Below are positions 45,038 to 52,526 of a stretch of 64,000 nt of DNA, piece after piece; positions within the stretch are counted from its first letter, which is position 1; every line of letters begins with the position of its first letter. The DNA comes from Caulobacter ginsengisoli (lineage in GTDB: Bacteria; Pseudomonadota; Alphaproteobacteria; Caulobacterales; Caulobacteraceae). Both the position numbers and the translations under genes were made by a program. Location: NCBI RefSeq assembly GCF_030814835.1, contig NZ_JAUSVS010000006.1:1-64000 (forward strand), given 5' to 3'. The notes under the pieces were generated by a model. That model was not told the DNA's origin and did no database searches. It saw only the letters and a program-made list of their open reading frames with translations.

Positions 45038-46065
45038 AGGCCTTCGTCATCGACCGCTACAAGGGCGCCCTCGCCCTGCGGGATGTCGCCGACCCCATGC
45101 CCGGGCCCGGCGAGGTGGTGGTCGCGATCGTCGCGGCGAGCGTCAATCCGCTGGACCTGAAGCTGCGCGACGGCGAGTTCAAGGCGATCCTGCCCTACCG
45201 GATGCCGTTGATACTGGGCCATGACCTGGCCGGCGTCGTCGTGGCGGTCGGCCCTGGCGCGCAGCGCTTCAAGGCGGGCGACGAGGTTTTCGCGCGCCCG
45301 GACAAGGGCCGGATCGGCGCCTTCGCCGAGCGTATCGCCATCGCCGAGACCGATTTGGCGCTCAAGCCCGCCAGCCTTGGCATGTCGCAGGCCGCGTCCC
45401 TGCCGCTGGTCGCGCTCACGGCCTGGCAGGCGCTGGTCGAGCGCGCGCAGGTGAAGCCGGGACAGAAGGTGCTCATCCATGCCGGTTCCGGCGGTGTCGG
45501 CACGGTGGCCATTCAACTGGCCAAGCACCTCGGCGCAAGCGTGGCCACGACCGTGAGCGCCGACAGCATCGACCTGGTCCGGAGCCTGGGCGCGGACGTC
45601 GTCATCGACTACCGCAAGGAAGACTTCGCAAAGCAGCTGAGCGGCTATGACGTGGTGCTGAACTCGCTCGGTCCCGACGTGCTCGAAGCCTCGCTGGCCG
45701 TGCTGAAGCCGGGCGGCAGGCTGATCTCGATCTCCGGCCCGCCCGACCCTCAATTCGCCCGCGAGATCGGCGCCAACTGGGTTGTCCGCCAGCTGCTGCG
45801 CCTCCTCAGCTTCAATATCCGTCGCAGGGCGAGGAAGCGCGGCGTCGACTACTCGTTTCTGTTCATGCGCGCCGACGGCGCGCAGCTTGCCGGGATCGCC
45901 GGGCTGGTCGACGCCGGGGCGATCCGTCCGGTGATCGACCGCGTCTTCGCCTTCGCCGACACGCCCGCCGCCCTGGATCGGGTGGCGTCCGGACACGTGC
46001 GCGGCAAGGTGGTGATTTCCAGAGACGCCGCCGCCAGGCGGCCCACCGATGGCCCGTCTCTCTGA
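45034..46065 (+). CDS. MDR-family NAD(P)-dependent oxidoreductase (quinone reductase-like)
   Basis: 343 residues. N-terminal GroES-like part (MKAFVIDRYKGALALRDVADPMPGPGEVVV), Rossmann domain with HAGSGGVGTVAIQLAKHLGA. No zinc-ligand Cys pattern, so a quinone-reductase/enone-reductase type. The C-terminal VIDRVFAFADTPAALDRVASGHVRGKVVI is the usual end. ATG overlaps the thioesterase stop (ATGA). Last gene of the TetR-operator operon; the set suggests handling of aromatic or electrophilic compounds. Confidence 0.88.
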   Translation: MKAFVIDRYKGALALRDVADPMPGPGEVVVAIVAASVNPLDLKLRDGEFKAILPYRMPLILGHDLAGVVVAVGPGAQRFKAGDEVFARPDKGRIGAFAERIAIAETDLALKPASLGMSQAASLPLVALTAWQALVERAQVKPGQKVLIHAGSGGVGTVAIQLAKHLGASVATTVSADSIDLVRSLGADVVIDYRKEDFAKQLSGYDVVLNSLGPDVLEASLAVLKPGGRLISISGPPDPQFAREIGANWVVRQLLRLLSFNIRRRARKRGVDYSFLFMRADGAQLAGIAGLVDAGAIRPVIDRVFAFADTPAALDRVASGHVRGKVVISRDAAARRPTDGPSL

Positions 46066-46155
46066 ATCGGAGCGCGGTCGTGGACAACGCCGCCTGAGGG
46101 TTCTCCCCCCGCCGGTCAGGGTCTATCCTTCCCCTCACCTCAGCGGATGGAAGCC

Positions 46156-46431
46156 ATGAGCGATACCGTAGGCCCCGGCGATCTGGTTCTGTGCGTCAAC
46201 GCCGCCCCCAACCATGTGACGGGACAGCCCGTGCCCCTGGTGGCCGGGGAGACCTATCGGGTCCTCGACGTGATGGACTTCGCCTGCCCCTGCGGACGGT
46301 CCGACGCCCTGCTGGATGTCGGCGTCGACTTCGCCTGGTGCCAGACCCGCTTCCGCCTGTTGCCCAAGCCCAGGTCCGAGCCCCGGACGCGCAAGGTTTC
46401 GGCGCCGAAGGAGAAGGAGAGGGTCCGGTGA
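46156..46431 (+). CDS. Uncharacterised 91-residue protein
   Basis: Compact protein with a C-x-C-G pair (DFACPCGRSDALLDVG) and a second single Cys (FAWCQTRF), perhaps metal-binding, and a basic C-terminal tail (PRTRKVSAPKEKERVR). The first part reads like an SH3-type barrel (VGPGDLVLCVN; VAGETYRVLDVM). ATG 46156 has GGAAG a few bases upstream; ATG 46147 is a possible earlier start. No family recognised. Confidence 0.6.
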   Translation: MSDTVGPGDLVLCVNAAPNHVTGQPVPLVAGETYRVLDVMDFACPCGRSDALLDVGVDFAWCQTRFRLLPKPRSEPRTRKVSAPKEKERVR

Positions 46432-46495
46432 GAAACGGTTGGGCGGTATCCTGAGCTGAAATTCGGACGGGCGGACCGGCGAAAAGGGGGCGGCC

Positions 46496-46756
46496 ATGTT
46501 TTCCAAGCTGTTCGGGTCAAGGCCGAAACCAGACGGCGATCAACCCAGGCCCCCGACCAGCGAGGCCGCCCGGGCCGAGGCCAAGGCCAATCCGGGGGGA
46601 TGGGTCTACGAAATCGGCGGCGGCTACGACGCGGTCGAAGCCGTGCCGCCTCAGGCCATAAAGGGCGCGTGGAAGGTCGACGACCAGGGCGAGATCACGG
46701 GCGAATACAAGCCGAACCCCAACTTCGATCCCGCCTTCCGCAAACCCGGCCGCTGA
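46496..46756 (+). CDS. Uncharacterised 86-residue protein
   Basis: Start MFSKLFGSRPKPDGDQPRPP with GGGGG just upstream. Pro-rich N-terminus, then GGWVYEIGGGYDAVEAVPPQAIKGAWKVDDQGEITGEYKPNPNF. No TM, no family recognised; the last part reads like a small bacterial domain known from isolated hypothetical proteins. It lies 64 bp after the preceding small gene, same strand. Confidence 0.6.
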   Translation: MFSKLFGSRPKPDGDQPRPPTSEAARAEAKANPGGWVYEIGGGYDAVEAVPPQAIKGAWKVDDQGEITGEYKPNPNFDPAFRKPGR

Positions 46757-46780
46757 ACTGAAGCGGTCCGGGGCCGCTTC

Positions 46781-46888
46781 CTAGGTCAGGGCGCGGCCGT
46801 AGTGGGCGAACAGCTCGCCCCACCCCCGCTCGGCCGCCTCCGCGTCAAGTTCGCTCCGCCAGGTGAGCCCCGCCGCGTCCAGGTCGGC
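46781..46888 (-). pseudogene. In-frame 35-codon coding remnant after the TGA of the gene at 46889
   Basis: On the minus strand, directly in frame after the TGA (46891-46889), 35 sense codons follow (ADLDAAGLTWRSELDAEAAE, then RGWGELFAHYGRALT) and end at TAG (46783-46781). All but two codons end in G or C, as in real genes here. So the true reading frame appears to extend to 46781, interrupted by one TGA. Confidence 0.6.
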
Positions 46889-47455
46889 TCAAGCGGCCCA
46901 CGCCTCCATCTCGTGCAGGGCCTTCAGCCCTGGATAGTCGCGCTTCTCCGGATAGAGATGGCGATAGTAGGCAGCCCAGTAGCTCGTCGCCCGCGCGCGA
47001 AGCACCCGAAACGCGCCCCGGTTTTCGCGGACCAGGTTTGCATAGATCGACCGGTTTAGCGCCGGCAGGCCGTCGTGAATGGGTTCGACGATCTCGCGCA
47101 CGTAGTCGGCCAGAAGCGAGGCGACAAACGGCGCCGCCCAGGCGTCTCCAACGCCCAACAGCGACACGACGGCGCGCTGGCGCAGGTATCCATCGGTCGC
47201 GCGTGACACCAGGCAAAGCGCCGCTGGCGGCAGGCCGGCCATCATCGGATCGGTTGCGGACAGGCCGGGGAAATACAGGCGGTTGGGAAGCCGAACGGTC
47301 TCTCCCAGCACATCGAACTCGGCCGATCGCATTCGATAGCTATCGTCCACGAACCGGGAAAGACAGCCGATGGCCTGTTCCGCCAGAGCGCGGCCGGCGA
47401 ACGGAAACGCGCCGCGTGCAGCCTCCGCGAATGGTTTTGGCGAGTTCCGGTCCAT
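46889..47455 (-). CDS. Uncharacterised protein, probably truncated by a nonsense codon
   Basis: 188 residues up to a TGA. Helical, with a short motif LFDPxM-like SATDPMMAGLPPAALCLVSRATDGYLRQRAVVSLL and a Trp/Tyr-rich C-terminus (TSYWAAYYRHLYPEKRDYPGL). No family recognised. Coding-like sequence continues in frame for 35 codons after the stop (46781-46888). Start ATG 47455, 7 bp after the SDR stop in the same operon. The stop could be a nonsense mutation, a read-through site or a sequencing error. Confidence 0.65.
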   Translation of the reverse strand: MDRNSPKPFAEAARGAFPFAGRALAEQAIGCLSRFVDDSYRMRSAEFDVLGETVRLPNRLYFPGLSATDPMMAGLPPAALCLVSRATDGYLRQRAVVSLLGVGDAWAAPFVASLLADYVREIVEPIHDGLPALNRSIYANLVRENRGAFRVLRARATSYWAAYYRHLYPEKRDYPGLKALHEMEAWAA

Positions 47456-47462
47456 TACCGCG

Positions 47463-48167
47463 TCACCAGGGCACGGTCTGGCCGAAGCGGTCCAGGAAAC
47501 GCAGGCCCGGCCGACCCCGTTGCGCCAGCAGCACATCGACAATCTGCGGCATGGCCTCTTCGACGCCGAACGGCGCGCCCGGGCCGCCCAGCTCGGTGCG
47601 GATCCAGCCGGGGGCCATCAGGACCATCGCCGCCTGCCCGTGGCGGCCGGCATAGCTGGCCATGGCCTGGTTCAGGGCCGCCTTGCTGGCGCGGTAGACG
47701 TCGTTGGCGCCGTTGGTGTTGTTGGCGAGGCTGCCCTGGCCCGAGGACATCACCCCGATCACCCCATCGGGCCCGGCCAGGGGGCCCAGCGCCTCGACGG
47801 CGCGCATGACGCCCAGAACATTGGTCAGCATGAGCTGGACGAATTCGTCCGTGGAAACCTGCGCCATGGTGTCGGCGGGCCGGCGGTTGGCGATGCCGCC
47901 ACCCACGAAGACGATATCGAACCGCCGGCCGGCCAGGCGTTCGCTCAAGGCTTGGATCTGATCAGGGTCGGTCATGTCGAGCGTCTCGACCTCGACGCTG
48001 CCCGGCCGTTCGGCCGCCAGGGCATGCAGCGGGGTTGCGGCGGCCCGAACCGTGCCGACCACGGACCACCCCCTGGCCGCGAACTCGGCCGCCATCGCCT
48101 GGCCGAGGCCCCGCGAGGCGCCGACGATGAGGATCGATCCCCGCAGGTCCGGTGACGTGGAGCTCAG
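47463..48167 (-). CDS. SDR-family oxidoreductase with CTG start
   Basis: 234 residues if begun at CTG 48167. Motifs GASRGLG (16-22), S141/S142, Y158-R-A-S-K162; the central FVGGGIANRR replaces NNAG. C-terminal APGWIRTELGG. There is no ATG, GTG or TTG at the right place: the conserved start SILIVGASRGLG lies only 10 codons after a CTG that overlaps the TGA of the DUF1801 gene (CTGA). ACG at 48158 is the alternative. Cytoplasmic, substrate unknown; operon with the gene at 46889. Confidence 0.8.
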   Translation of the reverse strand: MSSTSPDLRGSILIVGASRGLGQAMAAEFAARGWSVVGTVRAAATPLHALAAERPGSVEVETLDMTDPDQIQALSERLAGRRFDIVFVGGGIANRRPADTMAQVSTDEFVQLMLTNVLGVMRAVEALGPLAGPDGVIGVMSSGQGSLANNTNGANDVYRASKAALNQAMASYAGRHGQAAMVLMAPGWIRTELGGPGAPFGVEEAMPQIVDVLLAQRGRPGLRFLDRFGQTVPW

Positions 48168-48616
48168 GCTGAGTCCTTTCGCGACGGCCAGGGCGGCGAA
48201 CCGCCCAGGAAACTTTCGACCATCCCTGCAAAGACGTCGAGATCGATGTCTCCGATCGATTTGAACTTGATGCAATAGCCGGTGATCTTCGCCTTCCCGA
48301 GCGTCTGGCCGTAGGTCTGCGACAGGTATGTCTTGTCCTCGAGACCCATGACGTAGACCGATAGGCCCGTCGTGTGGGCGCTCAGCCCGATCCGGTAGAA
48401 GTCCCGGGTTTCGCCGCTGGCGTATCTGTGCGGCAGCACGCCGTAGCCGATGTTCGGGTTGGAAACGATTTTGCCCTCGTCGTTCCGGCCGTCCAGGAAC
48501 CACAGCCTGCAGCCTGGCGCCGCGGCGAGGATGATCCGGTTCAAGGCCGCAAGCTCGTCGCGCCTGGGCTGAGGTTGGTCGGCGATATACTGGTCGATCT
48601 GTTCTTGCACGGTCAT
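48164..48616 (-). CDS. DUF1801 (YdhG-like) protein
   Basis: 150 residues. Start MTVQEQIDQYIADQPQPRRDELAALNRIILAAAPGCRLWFLDGRN is the DUF1801/YdhG domain (helix-loop with P-G-C-x-L/E-W-F). A FIGLSAHTTGLSVYVMG-like central strand and the final FAGMVESFLG fit. Function of the family is unknown. First gene of a minus-strand operon; its TGA is within CTGA, shared with the CTG start of the SDR. Confidence 0.8.
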   Translation of the reverse strand: MTVQEQIDQYIADQPQPRRDELAALNRIILAAAPGCRLWFLDGRNDEGKIVSNPNIGYGVLPHRYASGETRDFYRIGLSAHTTGLSVYVMGLEDKTYLSQTYGQTLGKAKITGYCIKFKSIGDIDLDVFAGMVESFLGGSPPWPSRKDSA

Positions 48617-48749
48617 GTCGGCGCCCTTCCGGTCTCTTCCCAGAATGACGAACGGCCGTCGTGGAAAACCGACATCGTTCCTGAACTTTTCTCACCCTGC
48701 GGCCGGCCCCCTTGCCAGACGCCGATCCGCACGCTAAACACTGAACCAC

Positions 48750-49100
48750 ATGGTTCAGTTTTCGACACCCCGTCTCGACGCCTCCTTCGCCGCCCTCTCC
48801 GACGCCACCCGGCGCGGCGTGCTGGAGCAGCTGGGCCGTTCGGACGCCTCGATCACCGAGCTGGCCGACCGGTTCCACATGACCCTCACCGGCATGAAGA
48901 AGCATGTCGTCGTCCTGGAGCAGGCGGGGTTCGTCGCGACCGAGAAGATCGGGCGGGTGCGGACCTGCCGGCTGGGCCAGCGCCGGCTCGAGGAAGAGGC
49001 GGCCTGGATCGAGCGCTACCGCCAGCTCTGGGCCGCCCGCTTCGACGCCCTGGACGCGGTCGTCGAAGGCTTGAAACGCAGGGAGACAATCGATGAGTAA
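48750..49100 (+). CDS. ArsR-family regulator
   Basis: 116 residues. Winged HTH with ALSDATRRGVLEQLGRSDASITELADRFHMTLTGMKKHVVVLEQAGFVATEKIGRVRTCRLG. No metal-ligand Cys motif, the non-metal ArsR type. It is followed by an AHSA1 gene with an 8-bp overlap, a frequent pair. Divergent from the DUF1801 operon. Confidence 0.9.
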   Translation: MVQFSTPRLDASFAALSDATRRGVLEQLGRSDASITELADRFHMTLTGMKKHVVVLEQAGFVATEKIGRVRTCRLGQRRLEEEAAWIERYRQLWAARFDALDAVVEGLKRRETIDE

Positions 49101-49566
49101 CCCCACGACGGCCGAGCGGACGTCCGAGCGCGAGATGGTCGTCACCCGCACCTTCGACGCCCCGGCGCGCCTGGTGTTCGAGGCCTGGACCACGCCCGAG
49201 CTGATGATGCGGTGGTGGGCGCCCCGGTCGATGGGCATGACGCTGCGGTCCTGCGAGATGGATGTCCGCACCGGGGGCGGCTACCGCTTCGAGTTCGGCG
49301 AGGACGCCGCGAACACCTTCGCCTTCTTCGGCAAATACCTGGAAGTGACCCCGCCCAGGCGCCTGGTCTGGACCAATGACGAAGGCGAGGACGGCCCCGT
49401 CACCACCGTGACCTTCGAGGACAGGGACGGCCAGACCCTGCTGGTCCTGCACGAACTCTATCCCTCGAAGGAAGCCTTCGATCTTGGCCACGGCAGCGAG
49501 GACGGTCTGCCCGAGCAGTTCGAGCAGCTGGACGAGCTGCTCATCGCCCTGAGCGCAAGGGCCTGA
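49093..49566 (+). CDS. SRPBCC (AHSA1)-family protein
   Basis: 157 residues of the START/Bet v1-like AHSA1 group: TRTFDAPARLVFEAWTTPELMMRWWAP, then MDVRTGGGYRFEF and TTVTFEDRDGQTLLVLHELY. Binds hydrophobic ligands in this fold; function unknown. Overlaps the ArsR gene by 8 bp (ATGAG), so both are translated together. Typical partner of the ArsR-type gene. Confidence 0.9.
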   Translation: MSNPTTAERTSEREMVVTRTFDAPARLVFEAWTTPELMMRWWAPRSMGMTLRSCEMDVRTGGGYRFEFGEDAANTFAFFGKYLEVTPPRRLVWTNDEGEDGPVTTVTFEDRDGQTLLVLHELYPSKEAFDLGHGSEDGLPEQFEQLDELLIALSARA

Positions 49567-49569
49567 CGG

Positions 49570-50028
49570 CTACAGCTTGGAGACATCCAGCTGCGCCAGG
49601 CGTTCGCGGCGTTCCGCATAGCGCTCGCCCAGGGCGGCGGTGGACAGGAATGTCGCCAGTATCTGTTCGGCCGTCGCGGCGTCGAGGATGTCGGCCCCCA
49701 GAACCAGCATGTTGGCGTCGCCGTGCTGCCGGGCCCACTCAGCCTCCTGCGCCGTATGCAGCAGGGTCGAGCGCATGAACCCGAAGCGGTTGGAGGCCAT
49801 CGCCATCATCTGGCCGCTGCCGCAGATCCCGACGGCGAAATCGGACCGGCCGCGCCTGATCTCGGCGACCAGGGCCAGGGCATAGTCCATGGCGTCGACC
49901 CGCTCGGCCGCGCTGTCCACGCCGCAGTCCATGACCTCATGATCGTGGGCCCGCAGCCAAGCCTTGAGCCGTTCCTTCAGGGCGACCCCCCTGTGGTCGG
50001 CGGCGATCGCGATGGGCTTGGCGGTCAG
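49570..50028 (-). CDS. RpiB/LacAB-family sugar-phosphate isomerase, CTG start
   Basis: 152 residues when begun at CTG 50028, which shares CTGA with the stop of the gene upstream. The N-terminus (TAKPIAIAADHRGVALKERL) has the family D-H (D11, H12); the Cys base (ICGSG, C69) is intact. Other motifs are diverged: GIGMSIAANK-type reads QMMAMASNR, and HNDAN reads HGDAN. The first ordinary start, ATG 49932, is at residue 33 and would remove the conserved DH. Cytoplasmic; may isomerise a sugar phosphate other than ribose-5-P. Confidence 0.82.
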   Translation of the reverse strand: MTAKPIAIAADHRGVALKERLKAWLRAHDHEVMDCGVDSAAERVDAMDYALALVAEIRRGRSDFAVGICGSGQMMAMASNRFGFMRSTLLHTAQEAEWARQHGDANMLVLGADILDAATAEQILATFLSTAALGERYAERRERLAQLDVSKL

Positions 50029-50492
50029 TAGGGCACCGCCGGCTGCTGCGCCGGCGGCGGGGCGTCCGGGGCGGGTTTGGACGTCTCGGCCGGCGGCTCG
50101 GGGGCGGGCGTCGGTTTCGGCTTGGCGGCCGGTTTGGGCTTGTCAGCCGGCTTGTCGCCGGTCGCCGAGGGCAGGGTCACCGGCTTGGGCTCGTCCAGCG
50201 CGGTGGCGGTGGTGTCCTCGCCGTCGGGCTTGGCCTCGTCCTTGGGCTTGGGCTTTTCGGCCGGCGCGGCGGCCGGGGCCGCCACGGCCGGGCTGTCGGT
50301 CAGCGGCTGGGCGTCGGGCGGCTCGTAGCCGGGGGCGGCGACCTTGCCCGGCCCGGCGCTCAGGGTCGAGCCGCCGGCCCAGGCGGGGGTGTCGCGGTGG
50401 GTGGCGGTGTGGAAGCCGTTGTAGAAGCCGAACGCCGCGCTCAGGACCAGCAGGCCCAGCACCCAGTAAAGGATCGGCGAAGTGCGCGTCAT
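50025..50492 (-). CDS. Membrane-anchored Pro/Lys-rich protein
   Basis: 155 residues. One N-terminal TM (TSPILYWVLGLLVLSAAFGFYNGF, about residues 4-27), then a periplasmic tail of low complexity with repeated A-x-P-x-K-P-K-P (KPKPAAKPKPTPAPEPPAE). A cell-wall or periplasm-spanning linker of unknown role. ATG 50492 is preferred; a longer form from 50516 adds 8 residues. Its stop TGA overlaps the CTG of the RpiB-like gene. Confidence 0.7.
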   Translation of the reverse strand: MTRTSPILYWVLGLLVLSAAFGFYNGFHTATHRDTPAWAGGSTLSAGPGKVAAPGYEPPDAQPLTDSPAVAAPAAAPAEKPKPKDEAKPDGEDTTATALDEPKPVTLPSATGDKPADKPKPAAKPKPTPAPEPPAETSKPAPDAPPPAQQPAVPY

Positions 50493-50617
50493 GAACCCTG
50501 TTCTAAGACGCTTCACGCGCCCCGGCTAGAGTCCCCTGCGACGTTCCGCCGCCCGGCCGGTTAGGATTTCGGCGACCGTGTTTCGCGTAAAGGTTGGTCA
50601 ACCACAGGGGAGCCCCC

Positions 50618-50860
50618 ATGCCGCTTCTGCAGCTCGAGCAACGCGCCGACGCCATCGACCAGGGCGGCGCCCTGATGGTCGTCGAGGTCCTGCTCAAGGC
50701 CTTGACCGCTCTGCCTCAGGGTCGCGACCTGCTGGTCCAGGCCATGGAAGACAAGACCCGCGAGATCGGCGAGATGGCCGGCCTCGGCTGCGCCGACCCC
50801 AGCACCCCGGCGGCCCTGGCCCTGATGCGGCAGGTGGTCGAAGAGGCCTGCGCGGCCTGA
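50618..50860 (+). CDS. Uncharacterised 80-residue helical protein
   Basis: MPLLQLEQRADAIDQGGALMVVEVLLKALTALPQGRDLLVQAMEDKTREIGEMAGLGCADPSTPAALALMRQVVEEACAA. It has no TM and is mainly helix-forming, with a LEQRADAIDQG start. ATG 50618 has AGGGGAG 6-12 bp upstream, a strong Shine-Dalgarno, so I consider it real. A palindromic family B element follows about 40 bp after the stop. No family recognised. Confidence 0.6.
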   Translation: MPLLQLEQRADAIDQGGALMVVEVLLKALTALPQGRDLLVQAMEDKTREIGEMAGLGCADPSTPAALALMRQVVEEACAA

Positions 50861-50897
50861 GGCCCGTCGGCATTGGCCGCAGACGGCATGGGGCGTC

Positions 50898-51103
50898 GGA
50901 TTAAATTGGGAAGGAAGAGAAGGGGAAGAAGAAGCGTAAGCGACAGAGCTTCCCTGAGTCAGGCTTCACTCACCCATTGGTTCTCGTCGAGGCGCTTCGC
51001 GCCTCAATAGATCGCGGCTTGGAGATGGCCCACAGCATCGGCTCGGGCCCCTACCGCTTACGCTTCTTCTTCCCCTTCTCTTCCTTCCCAATTTAAACCC
51101 ACC
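50898..51103. repeat. Palindromic element family B, copy 2 (42-bp perfect arms)
   Basis: Perfect 42-bp inverted repeats at 50901-50942 and 51055-51096, purine-rich on the left (TTAAATTGGGAAGGAAGAG...) and the exact complement on the right. The inner part shows a GAGGCGCTTCGCGCCTC hairpin and sequence that matches the inside of the copies at 52527 and 59370 when read on the other strand, so this copy is inverted relative to them. The best preserved copy of the family in the window. Confidence 0.9.
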
Positions 51104-51141
51104 CTTGGGCCGCCCGCAGCCTGTGGCGCAGTGGCGCGGCC

Positions 51142-52434
51142 CTAGTCCTGCAAATCACTCGGCAGGGTCGGCTCGCTCAGCACCTTCTCCATCCGCTTCC
51201 ACCGCGCGTCCTGGCCCGGCCCGGCGGCGGTGACATAGGCGCCCACCATGTCCTGGCCCAGGCCATAGTTGATCACATAGCTGCGGTAGTTTTCGGTGAA
51301 GCGCACCGACTGCTCGGCCCGGGCCCGGGAGACCAGACTGTATTTCTGGGTCAGGGTAATGGCCGTCTCGCGGTCGATCTTCCCATCGAGATACAGCTGC
51401 GCAATCGTCATCCGCGCCCCGGCCAGGGCCTTCATCGTCTCGCGCAGCTGGCCGTAGGCGGGCGCGCTCGCCGGATCCAGCCCGGCCAGCGGATACAGCA
51501 CCTTGGCCTCGAACGCCGTGCGCTCTTCGCCGGGGAAGGCCAGGTCGATGCCGAAATTGCCCTCGCCCTCGGCGATCAGGCTGAGCGGCGAAAACAGCGG
51601 ATAGACCTCGAACTCGATCCAGCCCCGCCGCTTCACCAGCCGGTCCTCGAGCAGGACATTATGGGTGTGGTGGCCCGGATAGCCCTCGTGGCAACCCAGG
51701 TCGACGGCCCGGTCGACGAAGATCGGCAGGTCGGTATTGACCTGGATCAGGCTGGTCGCCCCGCCCTTGTACCAGTTGTAGCCCGACCAGGACTTGCCGG
51801 TGACGAACTCCAGGGTGAAGGCCTCCTTGTCCGGCAGGCTGATATGGGCCTTTGTCCGGGTCCGGCATTCGGCGATGGCGGCGCGCATCACCGCGTCCAG
51901 CCGGTCCTTGGGGATGATGTAGCGGCTCTTGAAGGCCTCGACCCGGTCGGAGAGCGGCCCCTCGCCCGGAACCAGGGCCTCGACCCTGGCCAGCACCGGG
52001 TCGTAGGCGGCGAGCGGCTTGAGGCTGGGCCGCACGGCGAACAGCGCCTGCGCCTCGTCTTCGAAGCTGGACTTGGCGCCGCCGATCATGGCGATGCGGA
52101 ATTTCACCGCCCCCAGGTGGGCGATCAGGAAGGCCTTGCGGCGGGCCTCCAGGCTGCCCGGCTTGCCGGGGACCGAAGCCTGCGCCGCCGCGATCAGCCG
52201 GTCGGCCTCGGCGGACAGTTCCGGCAGGGTGCGCTTGTCGGCCTTGGCCGCCGCCGCCCATTCGGCCGGGCCGTAATAGGCGTCGACATAGCCCTCCTCA
52301 TGCTCGCCGACGCTCAGCACCAGCTTCACATAACCCTCGGCGACGGCGTCGAGACCGGTCGGCTTGGCGAGCGCGGGCGAGCCGCCGATCAGCAGGGCGA
52401 AGAGGAGGCTGGCGAGGCTGAGAAGGCGGCGCAT
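51142..52434 (-). CDS. DUF885-like zinc metallopeptidase-family protein
   Basis: 430 residues. Signal peptide MRRLLSLASLLFALLIGGSP with cleavage near ALA (23). The mature protein is mostly helical. The motif H249-E-G-Y-P-G-H255-H256 matches the H-E-x-x-P-G-H-H zinc site of DUF885 proteins, with E-G-E-G-N-F (about residue 294) a likely ligand region. A secreted or periplasmic peptidase is probable. ATG 52434 chosen for the signal peptide; upstream sequence contains palindromic elements. Confidence 0.82.
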   Translation of the reverse strand: MRRLLSLASLLFALLIGGSPALAKPTGLDAVAEGYVKLVLSVGEHEEGYVDAYYGPAEWAAAAKADKRTLPELSAEADRLIAAAQASVPGKPGSLEARRKAFLIAHLGAVKFRIAMIGGAKSSFEDEAQALFAVRPSLKPLAAYDPVLARVEALVPGEGPLSDRVEAFKSRYIIPKDRLDAVMRAAIAECRTRTKAHISLPDKEAFTLEFVTGKSWSGYNWYKGGATSLIQVNTDLPIFVDRAVDLGCHEGYPGHHTHNVLLEDRLVKRRGWIEFEVYPLFSPLSLIAEGEGNFGIDLAFPGEERTAFEAKVLYPLAGLDPASAPAYGQLRETMKALAGARMTIAQLYLDGKIDRETAITLTQKYSLVSRARAEQSVRFTENYRSYVINYGLGQDMVGAYVTAAGPGQDARWKRMEKVLSEPTLPSDLQD

Positions 52435-52462
52435 GGAGCGACTCCCGGAAAGCGGAACGGCC

Positions 52463-52497
52463 GCAAGGTTCGACCACGAAAAACACGAAAAGACACG
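52463..52497. repeat. Solo arm of palindromic family A
   Basis: CAAGGTTCGACCACGAAAAACACGAAAAGACACG is a diverged arm of family A (compare 6569-6604, including the GCCGCAAGG flank). No partner arm is seen nearby, so it is a remnant. It lies 29 bp upstream of the peptidase start. Confidence 0.6.
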
Positions 52498-52526
52498 CAA
52501 TTTAGGGGTGCGGTGGCGCGGCCAAG

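Noticed and set aside
46889..46891. TGA as a selenocysteine codon
   Set aside because: No SECIS-like hairpin was noticed next to it, and the residue context (Ala-Ala-stop-Ala-Asp) does not resemble a redox site; nonsense mutation is simpler.
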